Assembly: GCA_964440915.1 (NCBI GenBank)
Contig: CAYTTV010000011.1
Coordinates: 1 to 64,000, forward strand
From: CAMPJM01 sp964440915
GTDB lineage: Bacteria > Bacteroidota > Bacteroidia > Cytophagales > Cyclobacteriaceae
Length of the DNA stretch: 64,000 nucleotides
Direction of reading: 5' to 3'
The position numbers and the translations under genes are program-made. Positions 18,056 to 28,354 of this stretch are shown here, piece after piece. The notes beneath the pieces were generated by a model. The model was not told the DNA's origin, did no database searches, and saw nothing but the letters and a program-made list of their open reading frames with translations. The stretch's first letter is position 1. Each line of letters opens with the position of its first letter.

Positions 18056-18183
18056 GTCTATTTGAAGTTTTTTAATAAATATATGCACAATATAACACTA
18101 AAGATGAAAGGATAAAATAGGCAGGGAAAGATGAATAAAAAAGTTGTGCAAGATGGCTTTTAAAGGAGGATTAGTCTAATATC

Positions 18184-19674
18184 CTATAATTGCTTAGTGG
18201 ATTTAGCCTTGGTGCGTAAAGCACTGAATACCGACATGGGAAAGTATAACATTGATTTAAGGCCTGATATGGAAGATAAGGTTTTTACGTCTCTGCCCAG
18301 TTCGGAAGATATTTCCTTGAGTACTGTTTTCCTTCTCACTTCACCACCTTCTGTAATAAATCTCAAACGGTACAATGAAAAAAGCCCTAAGAAAAAAGCG
18401 ATGAAGAAGAAGAAGTCCCAAGCTTGCAAACTAAGGGTGTGAATGACTATTCCCCCCGATGGACTTATCCATTCCATACTCCAGTTCAGTTTCCTTTCGG
18501 CAAAGAAATCTGCAAAAAGGCCTCCTGTTATAGGGGCAACGCCTGCAAATAAGGCTGTGACCAGGCTTTTAGTAGAAAGAAATACAGCAGCGTTTTGCCT
18601 GCTTGGGGCTAACTTATACCCTATGTTGGTCAACGAGAGGTTGATGCCCGATAAGGCTACCCCGCTGCCAATATGGATGAGGACAAGCAAAGGGATAGTG
18701 AGTGAATGCACATCCGGAAATGTAGTGAATGTCCATCCCAGGATGCAAAATAGGTATATGGGAGCGGTAATGCCTAGAATGGTTTTATTGCTGTATTGGT
18801 CCGAATATCTCCCCCACATTCTAATTGAAAAGATGTTTGAAACTTGGCTGATAATAGATAAGGCAATGATATAGGAAAGCGGAAATCCTAGTGTTTGGAG
18901 CATGTATACTGTGAAGAATGGGGCCGCTAAATTTATAGAAAACACCCATAATGAGTTAAAAATTAGCAAGTTTCTGAAATTCTTTCTCCTTAAAGGCCTT
19001 TTGAAAAGTCGGATGAGGTTTTGTTTTATAGGATAGATTTTTGGTTCTGGTACTTTGTATAAGAGATACACACCATATAAGCCTGCCACGCTACCTACAA
19101 TAAACATACATGAGTATACAAAGTAAATTTTGTCAGGATCATTGATTTGAACAAAGTCGAGTAGGGCAGCTACTGCCATACTCAGGGCTACCGATACAAT
19201 GGTTATAATTCTGCTTCGGTTTGAAAAATAGGTGCCAAGGATTTTTTGAGGCACAAGATCCTTTATCCAAGAAGACCAACTTGTGCCTGAAATAGAACCA
19301 AAGAAATAGTGGATGAATAGGAGACCAATCAACAAAAGGAGGCTAACCTCTGGCGGAAATATAAAAGGGAGCATCCCGATCAGTAGCAAGGGTAAACGAG
19401 CGCATATTGAACTTATAACTGTAATGCCCTTTCTGTTGGCGTATTTATGCAACAGGTAGATCGAAACAAGTTGAAATAAATTGGCTAATGTAGGTAGAGC
19501 AGCGAGCAGCCCAATCTGAAAGTTTGAGGCACCCAGTTTTAAAGCTAATGCCACAAGGAATGCGCCCCCCGTAAGAACAGCCATAACTTCAGCTGCTACG
19601 CCATCTTTCACCAATATTTTTAATCCCCGGTCTATCTGAGATGGCGATATTTTTTCATACTGTTGAAACCCCAT
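18184..19674 (-). CDS. Major facilitator superfamily transporter
   Basis: The 496-residue integral inner-membrane protein has about twelve hydrophobic helices and the layout of an MFS carrier. The N-terminal half contains FQIGLLAALPTLANLFQL and the characteristic SGTSWSSWIKDLVP followed by GTYFSNRS. The two halves are separated by a charged cytoplasmic loop near 215-235 (LIRLFKRPLRRKNFRNLL). The C-terminal tail is about 50 residues, basic and polar. The substrate cannot be deduced. It stands alone: downstream is a convergently spaced secreted protein, and upstream a 278-base region separates it from ackA. A perfect palindrome TTGTAATTACAA sits 27 bases before its start. Confidence 0.85.
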   Translation of the reverse strand: MGFQQYEKISPSQIDRGLKILVKDGVAAEVMAVLTGGAFLVALALKLGASNFQIGLLAALPTLANLFQLVSIYLLHKYANRKGITVISSICARLPLLLIGMLPFIFPPEVSLLLLIGLLFIHYFFGSISGTSWSSWIKDLVPQKILGTYFSNRSRIITIVSVALSMAVAALLDFVQINDPDKIYFVYSCMFIVGSVAGLYGVYLLYKVPEPKIYPIKQNLIRLFKRPLRRKNFRNLLIFNSLWVFSINLAAPFFTVYMLQTLGFPLSYIIALSIISQVSNIFSIRMWGRYSDQYSNKTILGITAPIYLFCILGWTFTTFPDVHSLTIPLLVLIHIGSGVALSGINLSLTNIGYKLAPSRQNAAVFLSTKSLVTALFAGVAPITGGLFADFFAERKLNWSMEWISPSGGIVIHTLSLQAWDFFFFIAFFLGLFSLYRLRFITEGGEVRRKTVLKEISSELGRDVKTLSSISGLKSMLYFPMSVFSALRTKAKSTKQL

Positions 19675-19700
19675 TATCAGTAAGTTTTGATAAAATACTG

Positions 19701-19712
19701 TTGTAATTACAA
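19701..19712. promoter_or_regulatory. 12-bp perfect palindrome upstream of the MFS gene
   Basis: TTGTAATTACAA is a perfect palindrome 27 bases before the start codon. A further half-site, TTGTAATT, lies at 19732-19739. Its half-site matches the palindrome at 28355-28369 in front of the second utilisation locus. It could be an operator; A+T-rich chance is a real alternative. Confidence 0.3.
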
Positions 19713-19847
19713 TCTGAGGGGTAAAATGTTATTGTAATTCATCAAGCGAAAAATTAGCTATTGCTCTGTCTGATCCATAGCATGCAATATCGCCATTCCC
19801 TGAAGCAGGAGAACGTAGGTAATCAAAGATATTGTGAGCATAGACAA

Positions 19848-19888
19848 ATCCAAGGCTAAAATGGACGCACGCCATCATAACCTTGGAT
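19848..19888 (-). terminator. Compound hairpin downstream of ackA
   Basis: ATCCAAGG at 19848-19855 pairs with CCTTGGAT at 19881-19888, and an inner ATGG/CCAT pair tightens the stem. On the minus strand it follows the ackA stop by about 65 bases and is followed by TTTGTC. The region 19675-19952 holds no gene that I can support, only this hairpin and the palindrome at 19701. Confidence 0.4.
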
Positions 19889-19952
19889 CTTAAAAACAAC
19901 AAGTGACTTGAGGAAGTGAGGTTAATTTATTGTGTTTAATAAGGAGCTTTCA

Positions 19953-21152
19953 TTACGAGTCTAACAGCGCGACGCATTGTCTCACAATTTCTACTTCTTC
20001 ATTTGTAGGGATAACCAGTACTTTTACCTGTGCATCTTCCTTGTTTATTTCTCTGAGGCTTTCTGATCGATTTTTGTTTTCATCCACATCGATTGTTATC
20101 CCGAAGAACTCCATATCTTGGCAGACAAGCTCTCTGATCCGGGCATCGTTTTCTCCTACACCGGCAGTAAATACAATTGCATCTAGCCCATTTAGAGCTG
20201 CCGCATATGCTCCAATGTATTTTTTAATCCTATAAGCATACATCTCGTAGGCTATTGCCGCATCTTGGCTACCTTCATTCATGGCCTGAGTTATGTCGCG
20301 CATATCGCTAAAGCCTGTCATTCCGAGCATGCCGCTTTTTTTATTCAGCAGGTTATTGACCTCTTCTGGCAGATAGCCACATTGGTTGATGAGGTGGAAA
20401 ATAATGGACGGGTCGATATCACCCGATCGCGTTCCCATGATGAGGCCGCTTAATGGGCCAAACCCCATTGTCGTATCAATGGATTTTCCCGCATCTACTG
20501 CTGCCATGCTACAGCCATTGCCTAAGTGCACTGTAATGACCTTGGCGTCGGGCTTATTGATGTATTCAATTGCACGTTCAGTCACATATTTGTGGCTAGT
20601 GCCATGAAAACCGTATGCCCTAATCCTCAAGTCCGTATAAAATTTGTTGGGAATAGCGTATCGGTAAGCTTTTTCGGGCATAGTCTGATGAAAGGCAGTG
20701 TCGAATACTGCAATTTGCTTGGCGTTTGTGAAAATTCTTTCGGAGACTTCTATGCCCAAGTAATTGGAAGGATTGTGCAAAGGTGCCAGAGAAAATAACT
20801 TTTTTATCTCTTCTTTTACTTTGTCAGTAATAATAGTGGTTGCTGCAAAACTCTCCCCTCCATGCACTACCCGATGACCAACAACTTCAATTTCATCAGG
20901 GTTTTGAATCACCCCAATGGTTTTGTCTGTAAGCAATTTGGTTACTTCAAGCAGACCAACTTCATGATTGTGCAGTTCCAGGGTTTTTTTAATGACTTCT
21001 TCCGTATCTCCTGAAAATATTTTATGGGTAATAATGGCATTTTCAAGTCCTATTCTTTCAACCAAACCACTGCATATAGGATTTTCATCAGGGTATTTAA
21101 AAAGTTGGTATTTAATAGAACTACTCCCGGCATTTACAACAAATATATTCAT
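19953..21152 (-). CDS. ackA: Acetate kinase
   Basis: Converts acetyl phosphate and ADP to acetate and ATP (reversible), the second step of the Pta-AckA route that yields ATP from acetyl-CoA overflow. The 399-residue length is typical. Acetokinase signatures are present: the N-terminal NAGSSSIKYQLF, then GHRVVHGGE, FDTAFHQTMP, FHGTSHKYV, HLGNGCS and FTAGVGEN. It is the second gene of a minus-strand pair, 100 bases downstream of pta, and co-transcription is likely. No signal peptide or unusual features. Confidence 0.97.
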   Translation of the reverse strand: MNIFVVNAGSSSIKYQLFKYPDENPICSGLVERIGLENAIITHKIFSGDTEEVIKKTLELHNHEVGLLEVTKLLTDKTIGVIQNPDEIEVVGHRVVHGGESFAATTIITDKVKEEIKKLFSLAPLHNPSNYLGIEVSERIFTNAKQIAVFDTAFHQTMPEKAYRYAIPNKFYTDLRIRAYGFHGTSHKYVTERAIEYINKPDAKVITVHLGNGCSMAAVDAGKSIDTTMGFGPLSGLIMGTRSGDIDPSIIFHLINQCGYLPEEVNNLLNKKSGMLGMTGFSDMRDITQAMNEGSQDAAIAYEMYAYRIKKYIGAYAAALNGLDAIVFTAGVGENDARIRELVCQDMEFFGITIDVDENKNRSESLREINKEDAQVKVLVIPTNEEVEIVRQCVALLDS

Positions 21153-21252
21153 GTATTTACTTTAGTTTTTTCCCAAATGATTTCCTATAAAAGGCATTAT
21201 AATAGGGGTGATGCGAAAAATAATCGCCTCCCTTAACAATCAAAATCCAGGC

Positions 21253-23397
21253 TTAATTACCAGAGACACCTTGAATAATGGAAATTTTTTCTGCTTCTTT
21301 TTCTTGTTGGTCTTGACTTTGAATCGCTGTAATCACCACAGTATTGAATATGTCACTCACGGTACACCCCCTGCTAAGGTCATTCACTGGCTTGTTCAGA
21401 CCTTGAAGCATTGGGCCAATGGCCAGTGCCCCCGTTTCTCGCTGTACCGCTTTATAAGTATTGTTTCCGGTATTCAAATCGGGGAAGATCAGCACACTGG
21501 CCTGTCCTGCAACGGTGGAATGGGGCATTTTCTGGATGCCAACTATGGGGTCTACAGCAGCATCGTATTGAATAGGGCCTTCCACTTTCAAGTCGGGGCG
21601 CTTTTCTTTTACCAATGCCGTGGCTTTCCTTACCTTTTCTACATCGGCACCTTCTCCAGAAGAACCTGAAGAATAGGAAAGCATGGCGATTTTTGGCTCG
21701 ATGCCAAAGCGCAAGCTGCTATCGGCCGATGATATGGCAATTTCTGCAAGTTGCTCTGCAGTTGGATTAGGATTAACAGCGCAGTCGCCAAACACGCTTA
21801 CCCGGTCGGGCAAGCACATAAAGAAGATCGATGAAACGACAGAAACCCCTGGCTTGGTTTTAATAAATTGTAAGGCGGGCCGGATGGTGTGCATAGTCGT
21901 GTGCGCGGCTCCGGATACCATCCCATCTGCATGACCTTTATAGACCATCATGGTGCCGAAATAAGAGACGTCGGTCATAAGGTCCTTTGCGGTTTCTAAT
22001 GGCATTTGTTTGCCTTTTCTCAGTTCATATAAGGTTTCAGCATAATCATCAAAACAATCTGCATTGGTAGGGTCTATAATATTGATCTTGTTCAAGTCGA
22101 GATTAAGCCCCATTCGGCTTACTGCTTGGGCAATATCTTCATGCCTGCCAAGCAGCGTTATATCCACAATGCCTTGTTGGATCAACTTTGTAGCTGCCCG
22201 CAATATTCGGTCATCGTTGCCTTCTGGAAGTACGATATGTTTCTTTTGACTTTTTGCCCATTTTACCAATTGATACTGAAACATGTTTGGGGTTATCCCT
22301 TCGGGTTTGAAGGTGATGATTTTTTCATCCAAGGCTTCTGTGTCTACATACTTTTTATAAGTATTGATGGCCCTTTGAATTTTTTTGGGGTTGTTAGGGC
22401 CAATCCTGGATTTTATGGCACCAATCTGTGTGGCTGTCTCAAAAGAGTTCTTCTCTACAGAGATAATAGGCACAATGGAACGCGAGCCATCAATCAGCTT
22501 GATGACAGAGGGGGCAGGTTTGAACCCGCCAGTAAGCACAATGCCGGCAATGGCCGGGTAATTGGAAGAAATGCTCGCTTGTAGCGTGCTTAGGATTATA
22601 TCGGCCCTGTCTCCAGGTGTCACAATCAAAACATTCTTCTTTAAATGGTTCAAAAAGTTAGGGACCTGCATGGCACCGAATATAAAATGATCTGCTTGGT
22701 TGGAGAGGTATTGTTCTCCGTATAAGACTTGCCCGTTTAGCACCGTATTGATTTCCTTCATAGAGGGGCTTTTGAGGCGCTGGTCTTCAGGTATTACAGC
22801 AAGGATGATTTCACTGTCTAGTTGCGGCCTCAATACTTTCTCAACCTCTTCTACCATTGACGGGTGGACTTTGTTGGCTACAACGGCCAATACTTGCACC
22901 TCTCTTTTCCTGAAATTTCTTAAAATAGTAATGGCCGTATTGGATATTTGATGGGTGGTTTTGCCTTCACCTGTAACTACTATAATCACAGGAGCACCCA
23001 AGTTCTTGGCAATGGATACATTGGCATCAAACTCAAACGCTACGCCTTCTCCTAAGAAATCGCTGCCTTCAATGACAGTGAAATCATAGCTTTCTTCAAG
23101 TTTCTTATATTTGTTTATAATCTTATCGATGATTTCTCCTTGACTACCTACCTTGATCAATTGGTTGGCTTCTTCTCTCACAAAAGCATAAGTATCTTCG
23201 TATTGAAAAGGGAGATTGAAATAAGAAATAATCGTTTCAATATGAGGGTCAAGGGCTTGCTGAGGAGCCCAATTAATAATGGGTTTGAAATATCCAATCT
23301 TCTTTGCTTTATGCATGAGCATATCTACAAGACCCAAGGCTATGATTGACTTTCCGCTATAGGGTTCCGCAGTGGCAATAAATACTGTTTTTGTCAT
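21253..23397 (-). CDS. pta: Phosphate acetyltransferase, long form
   Basis: Interconverts acetyl-CoA and acetyl phosphate, working with AckA encoded next. At 714 residues it is the long three-domain type. An N-terminal P-loop-like domain (AEPYSGKSIIALGL, about 1-215) resembles dethiobiotin synthetase. A DRTGG-like middle domain lies at about 220-335. The catalytic PTA domain (about 385-705) contains VLPEGNDDRILRAA, DGMVSGAAHTT, SYSSGSSGEGAD, EGPIQYDAAVDP, FPDLNTGN and GPMLQGLNKPVNDLSRGC. A -7-like element is 25 bases upstream. The gene is divergent from the ABC exporter gene at 23620. Confidence 0.96.
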   Translation of the reverse strand: MTKTVFIATAEPYSGKSIIALGLVDMLMHKAKKIGYFKPIINWAPQQALDPHIETIISYFNLPFQYEDTYAFVREEANQLIKVGSQGEIIDKIINKYKKLEESYDFTVIEGSDFLGEGVAFEFDANVSIAKNLGAPVIIVVTGEGKTTHQISNTAITILRNFRKREVQVLAVVANKVHPSMVEEVEKVLRPQLDSEIILAVIPEDQRLKSPSMKEINTVLNGQVLYGEQYLSNQADHFIFGAMQVPNFLNHLKKNVLIVTPGDRADIILSTLQASISSNYPAIAGIVLTGGFKPAPSVIKLIDGSRSIVPIISVEKNSFETATQIGAIKSRIGPNNPKKIQRAINTYKKYVDTEALDEKIITFKPEGITPNMFQYQLVKWAKSQKKHIVLPEGNDDRILRAATKLIQQGIVDITLLGRHEDIAQAVSRMGLNLDLNKINIIDPTNADCFDDYAETLYELRKGKQMPLETAKDLMTDVSYFGTMMVYKGHADGMVSGAAHTTMHTIRPALQFIKTKPGVSVVSSIFFMCLPDRVSVFGDCAVNPNPTAEQLAEIAISSADSSLRFGIEPKIAMLSYSSGSSGEGADVEKVRKATALVKEKRPDLKVEGPIQYDAAVDPIVGIQKMPHSTVAGQASVLIFPDLNTGNNTYKAVQRETGALAIGPMLQGLNKPVNDLSRGCTVSDIFNTVVITAIQSQDQQEKEAEKISIIQGVSGN

Positions 23398-23421
23398 GTT
23401 TTTAAGTATTATGGATCAAGG

Positions 23422-23429
23422 CAAAGATA
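23422..23429 (-). promoter_or_regulatory. Candidate -7 element for pta-ackA
   Basis: On the minus strand the sequence reads TATCTTTG, matching TAnnTTTG, 25 bases ahead of the pta start codon. No clear -33 TTTG is seen at the expected distance. Further upstream is a 12-bp perfect palindrome TGATTTAAATCA (23453-23464), which could be a regulator site. Confidence 0.42.
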
Positions 23430-23619
23430 AGGGTAAGATTAACTTTATCTCATGATTTAAATCAGTTTTGATTTTCTTTATCATTATACTTAAAATTGCC
23501 CATTAGGTTTTGTGATGGTGTACGTTTTGACTTTCTTGCTAAAAATCTGTGACAAGAGAGGTTAAATATCTTCCACATCCGTTCTTATACAGTAAGATTT
23601 CTACAATATCAAATTCTCA

Positions 23620-25368
23620 ATGACAAAAGCTAAAAATAATCCAAAAGTAAGTATACGACAGGTATTTCATACCATTATATGGCCTAGAAAAAAACAATTG
23701 TTCATAGGCCTATTCTTGATTGTCCTCAGTCGGTTGTCTGGTCTGGTACTGCCAGGAGCCAGTAAGTTTCTGGTAGATGATGTGATTCCTCATAACGATA
23801 TGGAAATGTTGAAGTGGCTTATTGCCGCTGTTGTGGTGGCAATACTTATCCAATCTGTGACTTCCTTTGCGCTTACCCAAATATTGAGCGTCGAGGCACA
23901 GCACCTGATTTCCCAGTTGCGGGCAAAAGTGCAGCGTCATATTATTCAGCTTCCTATCAGGTTTTTCGACAATACCAAAACCGGAGAGCTCGTTAGCCGC
24001 ATCATGACAGATGTAGAAGGGGTTCGAAACCTGGTGGGCACTGGGCTTGCCCAAATGGTAGGAGGCGTGCTCACAGCCATTATTTGCCTTGTATTGCTCA
24101 TCATTATCAGTCCGCTGATGACTTTGTACGTACTCGTTCCAGTCGTCATATTTGGGCTTATTTCTTTAAAGGCATTTGGCAAGATCCGTCCCATATTCCG
24201 TGAGCGTGGTGTCATCAATGCGGAAGTTACCGGACGACTTACCGAAACATTAGGTGGGGTAAGAGTGATAAAAGGTTTCAACGCCGAGGCACAGGAAATC
24301 AAGACTTTTGAAGAGGGCGTGACGCGACTTTTCCTCAACGTGAAGAAAAGCCTTACCACCACAAGTTTGGTGACGAGTTCTGCAACATTGCTATTGGGAC
24401 TGGCTTCTGCGGGCATTATGGGCATAGGAGGTTATATGATCATGGATGGAAGTCTCACTTTTGGAGATTTCCTTGCTTTTACCTTGTATCTGGGGTTTAT
24501 GATCGCCCCTATTGTGCAAATGAGCAATATCGGCAGCCAACTCACGGAAGCCTTTGCAGGGCTGGATAGGACAGAGGAGATTATGAATACACCCCTCGAG
24601 AGCGATGATATGATGCGTGATGTTTCCCTAGGAATGATAAAGGGCGATATGGTTTTTGAAAACGTGTCTTTTGCATATGAGCCAGGAAAACCTGTAGTAC
24701 AAGAAGTGAACTTTAAAGCACCAGCAGGAAGTGTAACTGCACTGGTAGGAACCTCTGGGTCGGGAAAGACCACCATAGCCAGTTTAGCTGCTTCTTTTTT
24801 GAATCCTGAAAACGGTACCATAACCATAGATGGTCATGACCTGAAGCGCGTCACATTGCAAAGCTATAGAAGTCAACTGGGCGTAGTGCTTCAGGACGAC
24901 TTCCTTTTCGAGGGATCTATACGGGAAAACATCCTATTCCCACGACCCGATGCCACAGAGGAGCAACTTATGTCCGCGGTTCATACCGCTTATGTACATG
25001 AGTTCACCGATCGATTTGAGGATGGCTTGGACACTTTGATAGGGGAGAGGGGAGTGAAGTTGTCGGGAGGGCAAAGGCAGCGTATCGCCATTGCCAGGGC
25101 CGTATTGGCAGATCCTCGGATTCTGATTTTAGATGAAGCAACTTCCAACCTGGATACGGAAAGCGAAACGCTTATCCAGGCCAGTCTCAAGGAATTGATG
25201 AAAGGCCGTACTACTTTTGTCATTGCGCATAGATTGAGCACAATTCGTCAAGCCGACCAGATTTTGGTAGTTGAACAGGGGCGTATAGTCGAGCATGGCC
25301 AGCATGAGGAGCTGATAGAGCGACAAGGCCGTTATTATCAACTATATACTTATCAAGCACGGATATAG
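23620..25368 (+). CDS. ABC exporter half-transporter (MsbA-like fused membrane and ATPase domains)
   Basis: A homodimeric exporter of type IV fold is predicted. Residues about 20-310 form an ABC transmembrane domain with six helices (LFIGLFLIVLSRLSGLVLPG and so on). Residues about 335-575 form the ATPase, with Walker A GTSGSGKTT, Q-loop VVLQDDFLFEG, signature LSGGQRQRIAIARA, Walker B ILILDEATSNLD and the H-loop histidine in FVIAHRLSTIR. The 582-residue length fits lipid or drug exporters of the MsbA/LmrA group; the substrate is unknown. It is monocistronic: divergent from pta and convergent with the regulator gene at 25416, 47 bases away. Confidence 0.93.
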   Translation: MTKAKNNPKVSIRQVFHTIIWPRKKQLFIGLFLIVLSRLSGLVLPGASKFLVDDVIPHNDMEMLKWLIAAVVVAILIQSVTSFALTQILSVEAQHLISQLRAKVQRHIIQLPIRFFDNTKTGELVSRIMTDVEGVRNLVGTGLAQMVGGVLTAIICLVLLIIISPLMTLYVLVPVVIFGLISLKAFGKIRPIFRERGVINAEVTGRLTETLGGVRVIKGFNAEAQEIKTFEEGVTRLFLNVKKSLTTTSLVTSSATLLLGLASAGIMGIGGYMIMDGSLTFGDFLAFTLYLGFMIAPIVQMSNIGSQLTEAFAGLDRTEEIMNTPLESDDMMRDVSLGMIKGDMVFENVSFAYEPGKPVVQEVNFKAPAGSVTALVGTSGSGKTTIASLAASFLNPENGTITIDGHDLKRVTLQSYRSQLGVVLQDDFLFEGSIRENILFPRPDATEEQLMSAVHTAYVHEFTDRFEDGLDTLIGERGVKLSGGQRQRIAIARAVLADPRILILDEATSNLDTESETLIQASLKELMKGRTTFVIAHRLSTIRQADQILVVEQGRIVEHGQHEELIERQGRYYQLYTYQARI

Positions 25369-25415
25369 CAGTTTGATATGATGGAGGGAAAGGTCAATTG
25401 GATTTGGTGCCAGTA

Positions 25416-28301
25416 TTAAAACTTTAGCATAAAGTCTGTTAAATTGTCATTTCTCTCCAATTCTAATTTCTTCCTCAATCTATATCGGCTGATTTCTACA
25501 CCCCGCACGGATATGTTTAAGAGGTTGGCAATTTCTTTCGTCGTCAAATTAAGACGAAGATAAGCGCAAAGTTTTATTTCTTGAGGCGTTAGTTTGGGGA
25601 ACCGCTCCAACAGTCTATTGGTGAAATTGCCATGTACATGATTAAAGTGCAGCTCGAAATTTTTCCAATCTCCATCGCTATTAATGTTATGGTCAATGTT
25701 TTTAATGATTCTTCTCAGTTCTTCATTTAGACTGACTTTATCCTTCTTTTTTAAAATATCTGCCAATCCTAGTTTTACACTGTTTAGTAGCTCATTTTTA
25801 TTAATTAAATGAATCGTGGAAGAGGTCAGCTCCCTGTTTTTATGATTGATTTCTGACCGCAGCTTTTCATTTCTCAGCTTTACAATTTCCTGTTCACTTT
25901 GGTTGGTAATCAGCTCAATTTCCGTGTTCTTTTTATTCAGTTCCCTTTCTTGCTTCAAAAGAATTAATTTTTTCTCTTTTTTGAAGCGCTTGTCAACCTG
26001 AAAGATAATCAGGCCGATCAGAAAAATACCAGAAATGGTATAGAGCATATAGGCCCAGCGACTCCGGTAGAAAGGAGGGTGAATGTAAAAGGAAAAGCTC
26101 TCTGCTTCACTTACAGTACCGTATACATTCTTGGCTTTTACATAAAATTCATAGTTACCTTCGGGCAGGTTGGTATATTCTTTTTCAACCTTATTGGTCC
26201 ATTCTGACCAGGTATTGTCAAAGTTTTTAAGAAAGTATTGGTATTCTGTCTTTTCGGGGCTCTCGTAAAATGAAGAAGAATAAGCAAAGCGCAGGGAATT
26301 TAACTTATATGGAAGTGCGTGTTTGATAGCATTTACCCGCTTTCCCTCCGCCATAAGCGAATCCTGCTTTTGGGCGGTATTGACTACTTTCGTTAAGTGC
26401 ACGTGAAAAGGGAGCATTTCTTTTGTTTTAGCCGCATTGAAATGGATAAACCCTTTCTTTGCGCCAAATAGAATATTTTTGGGATCTAGGATATGGATCG
26501 TTCCGAGGTCGTCATTGAGCATGTCTTTTATTCTATTAAAAAGGCGGATATCCAATTGGGGATTATCGAATTTGTCGAAAGTAAGTTTGCCTACATGCTT
26601 GTTCGATATAAAATAGATATTGCCTAAAATGTCCTCGTCCAGTTTTACGATATGCTCATCAGGTTCAAATATAGCGGAAAAAGCCTCGTCTCTCACAAAT
26701 CTATCAGAAGCCTCATTGTAGCGATAAATGCCATACTGTGCAGGAAAAACAAGCTGGTTTTGGATTTTTTCCATGTTGATCAACTGGTCTGAAGGGAACC
26801 CTTTCTCAGTATCATAAAAATCCACTGTTTTAATGTTGTCGAGATTCTCGTCAAAGGCAATTTTGAAAATACCTTTATAGCCATGGGCCATCCATAAATT
26901 TCGTTTGTTATCGAAAGCCAATACGCGTGAAGACTCTTCAAATCCTTTAAATTGCTTTAGGACATCTACTCGTTTTGAATCGGATGACAATAGGCTGATG
27001 CCATTGTAGGAACCCATGAGTATTTTATTGGGATGTTCGGGAACAGCAATAAATTCCCAAGCACCTTTATGTTGATCTATTCCAATTGCCTTATTGCCTT
27101 CCACTATGAGGGGGCCATTGTGGTGCCCTACCAAGATATGACCATCGAGGTGTTTTAGTTGGTACACCTGGCCCATGCTATTTGATATCAATGAGAAATA
27201 TCGCTCGGGATCATTCAACTGCAATGCATATAAGCCATTGTTTGTGCCCAGGAATAGGGTGCTGTCTTCTTGCAGAGCAGCGTAGCCGGTGCCTGATAAT
27301 CCCATAGTTTCATCTATCAGGCTAAAAGGAGCACTTAGCTCCACCATAGAAATTCCGTTGTTTAGACCCATCCATAGATTTTCATGTGCATCTTGATAAA
27401 GTGACAAGATGGTTTGGTCAAATAACCCCTTGTTACGGGTTAAATGCATTAAAAGGTGCCCTGTTCTATTAATAACAATCAATCCATTGTTTTGCGTACC
27501 GAGGGCAAAGGTGCCATCTTTCAGCATGATTGCTTGGTTAATCACCAAATGCTGCAAAGCAACATGGTCTTCTAATATAAAAGGGGATGCAGTGTGGCCA
27601 TCATAAAGAAACAGCCCATCCCTGATCGTAAAGATTAATAGCTGATCTTTACTGTAAGGCAATATAGAGGCGATGGGCTGGTTGGCAAAAAACTCACCTC
27701 CCTTAAGAAGTTTTATCTTGCCATTTTCTACAGCAGAAAGCCCTTTGCCCCATTCTAAGGTAAGTAGCCTGTTGTTCACATGAAAAGAAAATTCTAATGG
27801 ATTCTCTGGTGCTATTACTGTTATCCCTTTGTCAGGTTGATAACAGTATATGTACTTAAATGTCAAAAAGTAAATGCAGCCGTCGATTTCATATATCCGC
27901 CAAACTTCATCGAAATTTCGGAACTCCTTTGGCACTAGGTCGGCTAAAGAAGTATAGGTTAACAGCCCCACTTCATTTGGGCTGAAATAGCCAAAGTCTG
28001 CTTGAGAACCTACATAAATTCTCTCTTGATGGCCTATGTATACCGACCTGACCTTTGTTCCATGCGTTACTGGATATAGGTTCCATGTAGTTCCGTCAAA
28101 TTCCAGTAGCCCAAAATTGTTTGCAAAGTAAAGAATCTCCCGATTGTCCTGCGTGATGGCCCAACTTTGTATCCCGCCTTTAAAATCTTCCGTGCTGAAA
28201 TTTTTGATGAGAGGGGTACCGTAAAAATATTGTTGACCTTGAGTCTTCCCCATTATAAATACGGCCACACAAAGCAAAACATAGCGAAATATCCAATGCA
28301 T
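25416..28301 (-). CDS. Membrane-spanning one-component regulator: Reg_prop/Y_Y_Y sensor with LuxR-type HTH
   Basis: Likely the activator of the adjacent beta-glucan locus. A signal peptide (about 1-22, ending GKTQGQ) precedes a periplasmic propeller of Reg_prop-type repeats (about 25-670; LYFANNFGLLEFDG, LWMGLNNGISM, LFLGTNNGLYAL). Next come a Y_Y_Y domain (about 680-750), one membrane helix (about 757-777), a charged coiled coil (about 780-860), and a C-terminal helix-turn-helix (about 895-955) with LTPQEIKLCAYLRL and TTKEIANLLNISVRGVEISR. No histidine kinase or receiver domain is present, so the signal must pass through the membrane helix directly, conceptually as in SusR. It is divergent from susC, with a palindrome in the 274-base gap. 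Confidence 0.9.
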   Translation of the reverse strand: MHWIFRYVLLCVAVFIMGKTQGQQYFYGTPLIKNFSTEDFKGGIQSWAITQDNREILYFANNFGLLEFDGTTWNLYPVTHGTKVRSVYIGHQERIYVGSQADFGYFSPNEVGLLTYTSLADLVPKEFRNFDEVWRIYEIDGCIYFLTFKYIYCYQPDKGITVIAPENPLEFSFHVNNRLLTLEWGKGLSAVENGKIKLLKGGEFFANQPIASILPYSKDQLLIFTIRDGLFLYDGHTASPFILEDHVALQHLVINQAIMLKDGTFALGTQNNGLIVINRTGHLLMHLTRNKGLFDQTILSLYQDAHENLWMGLNNGISMVELSAPFSLIDETMGLSGTGYAALQEDSTLFLGTNNGLYALQLNDPERYFSLISNSMGQVYQLKHLDGHILVGHHNGPLIVEGNKAIGIDQHKGAWEFIAVPEHPNKILMGSYNGISLLSSDSKRVDVLKQFKGFEESSRVLAFDNKRNLWMAHGYKGIFKIAFDENLDNIKTVDFYDTEKGFPSDQLINMEKIQNQLVFPAQYGIYRYNEASDRFVRDEAFSAIFEPDEHIVKLDEDILGNIYFISNKHVGKLTFDKFDNPQLDIRLFNRIKDMLNDDLGTIHILDPKNILFGAKKGFIHFNAAKTKEMLPFHVHLTKVVNTAQKQDSLMAEGKRVNAIKHALPYKLNSLRFAYSSSFYESPEKTEYQYFLKNFDNTWSEWTNKVEKEYTNLPEGNYEFYVKAKNVYGTVSEAESFSFYIHPPFYRSRWAYMLYTISGIFLIGLIIFQVDKRFKKEKKLILLKQERELNKKNTEIELITNQSEQEIVKLRNEKLRSEINHKNRELTSSTIHLINKNELLNSVKLGLADILKKKDKVSLNEELRRIIKNIDHNINSDGDWKNFELHFNHVHGNFTNRLLERFPKLTPQEIKLCAYLRLNLTTKEIANLLNISVRGVEISRYRLRKKLELERNDNLTDFMLKF

Positions 28302-28354
28302 AGAGATGAATTATATTTTAAAAATAAACTTTCAGGTAACACCTATTGATGTAA

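Noticed and set aside
21208..21669. 153-residue ORF on the plus strand opposite pta
   Set aside because: It lies entirely against a well-conserved phosphate acetyltransferase and its sequence has no recognisable family; a shadow ORF.
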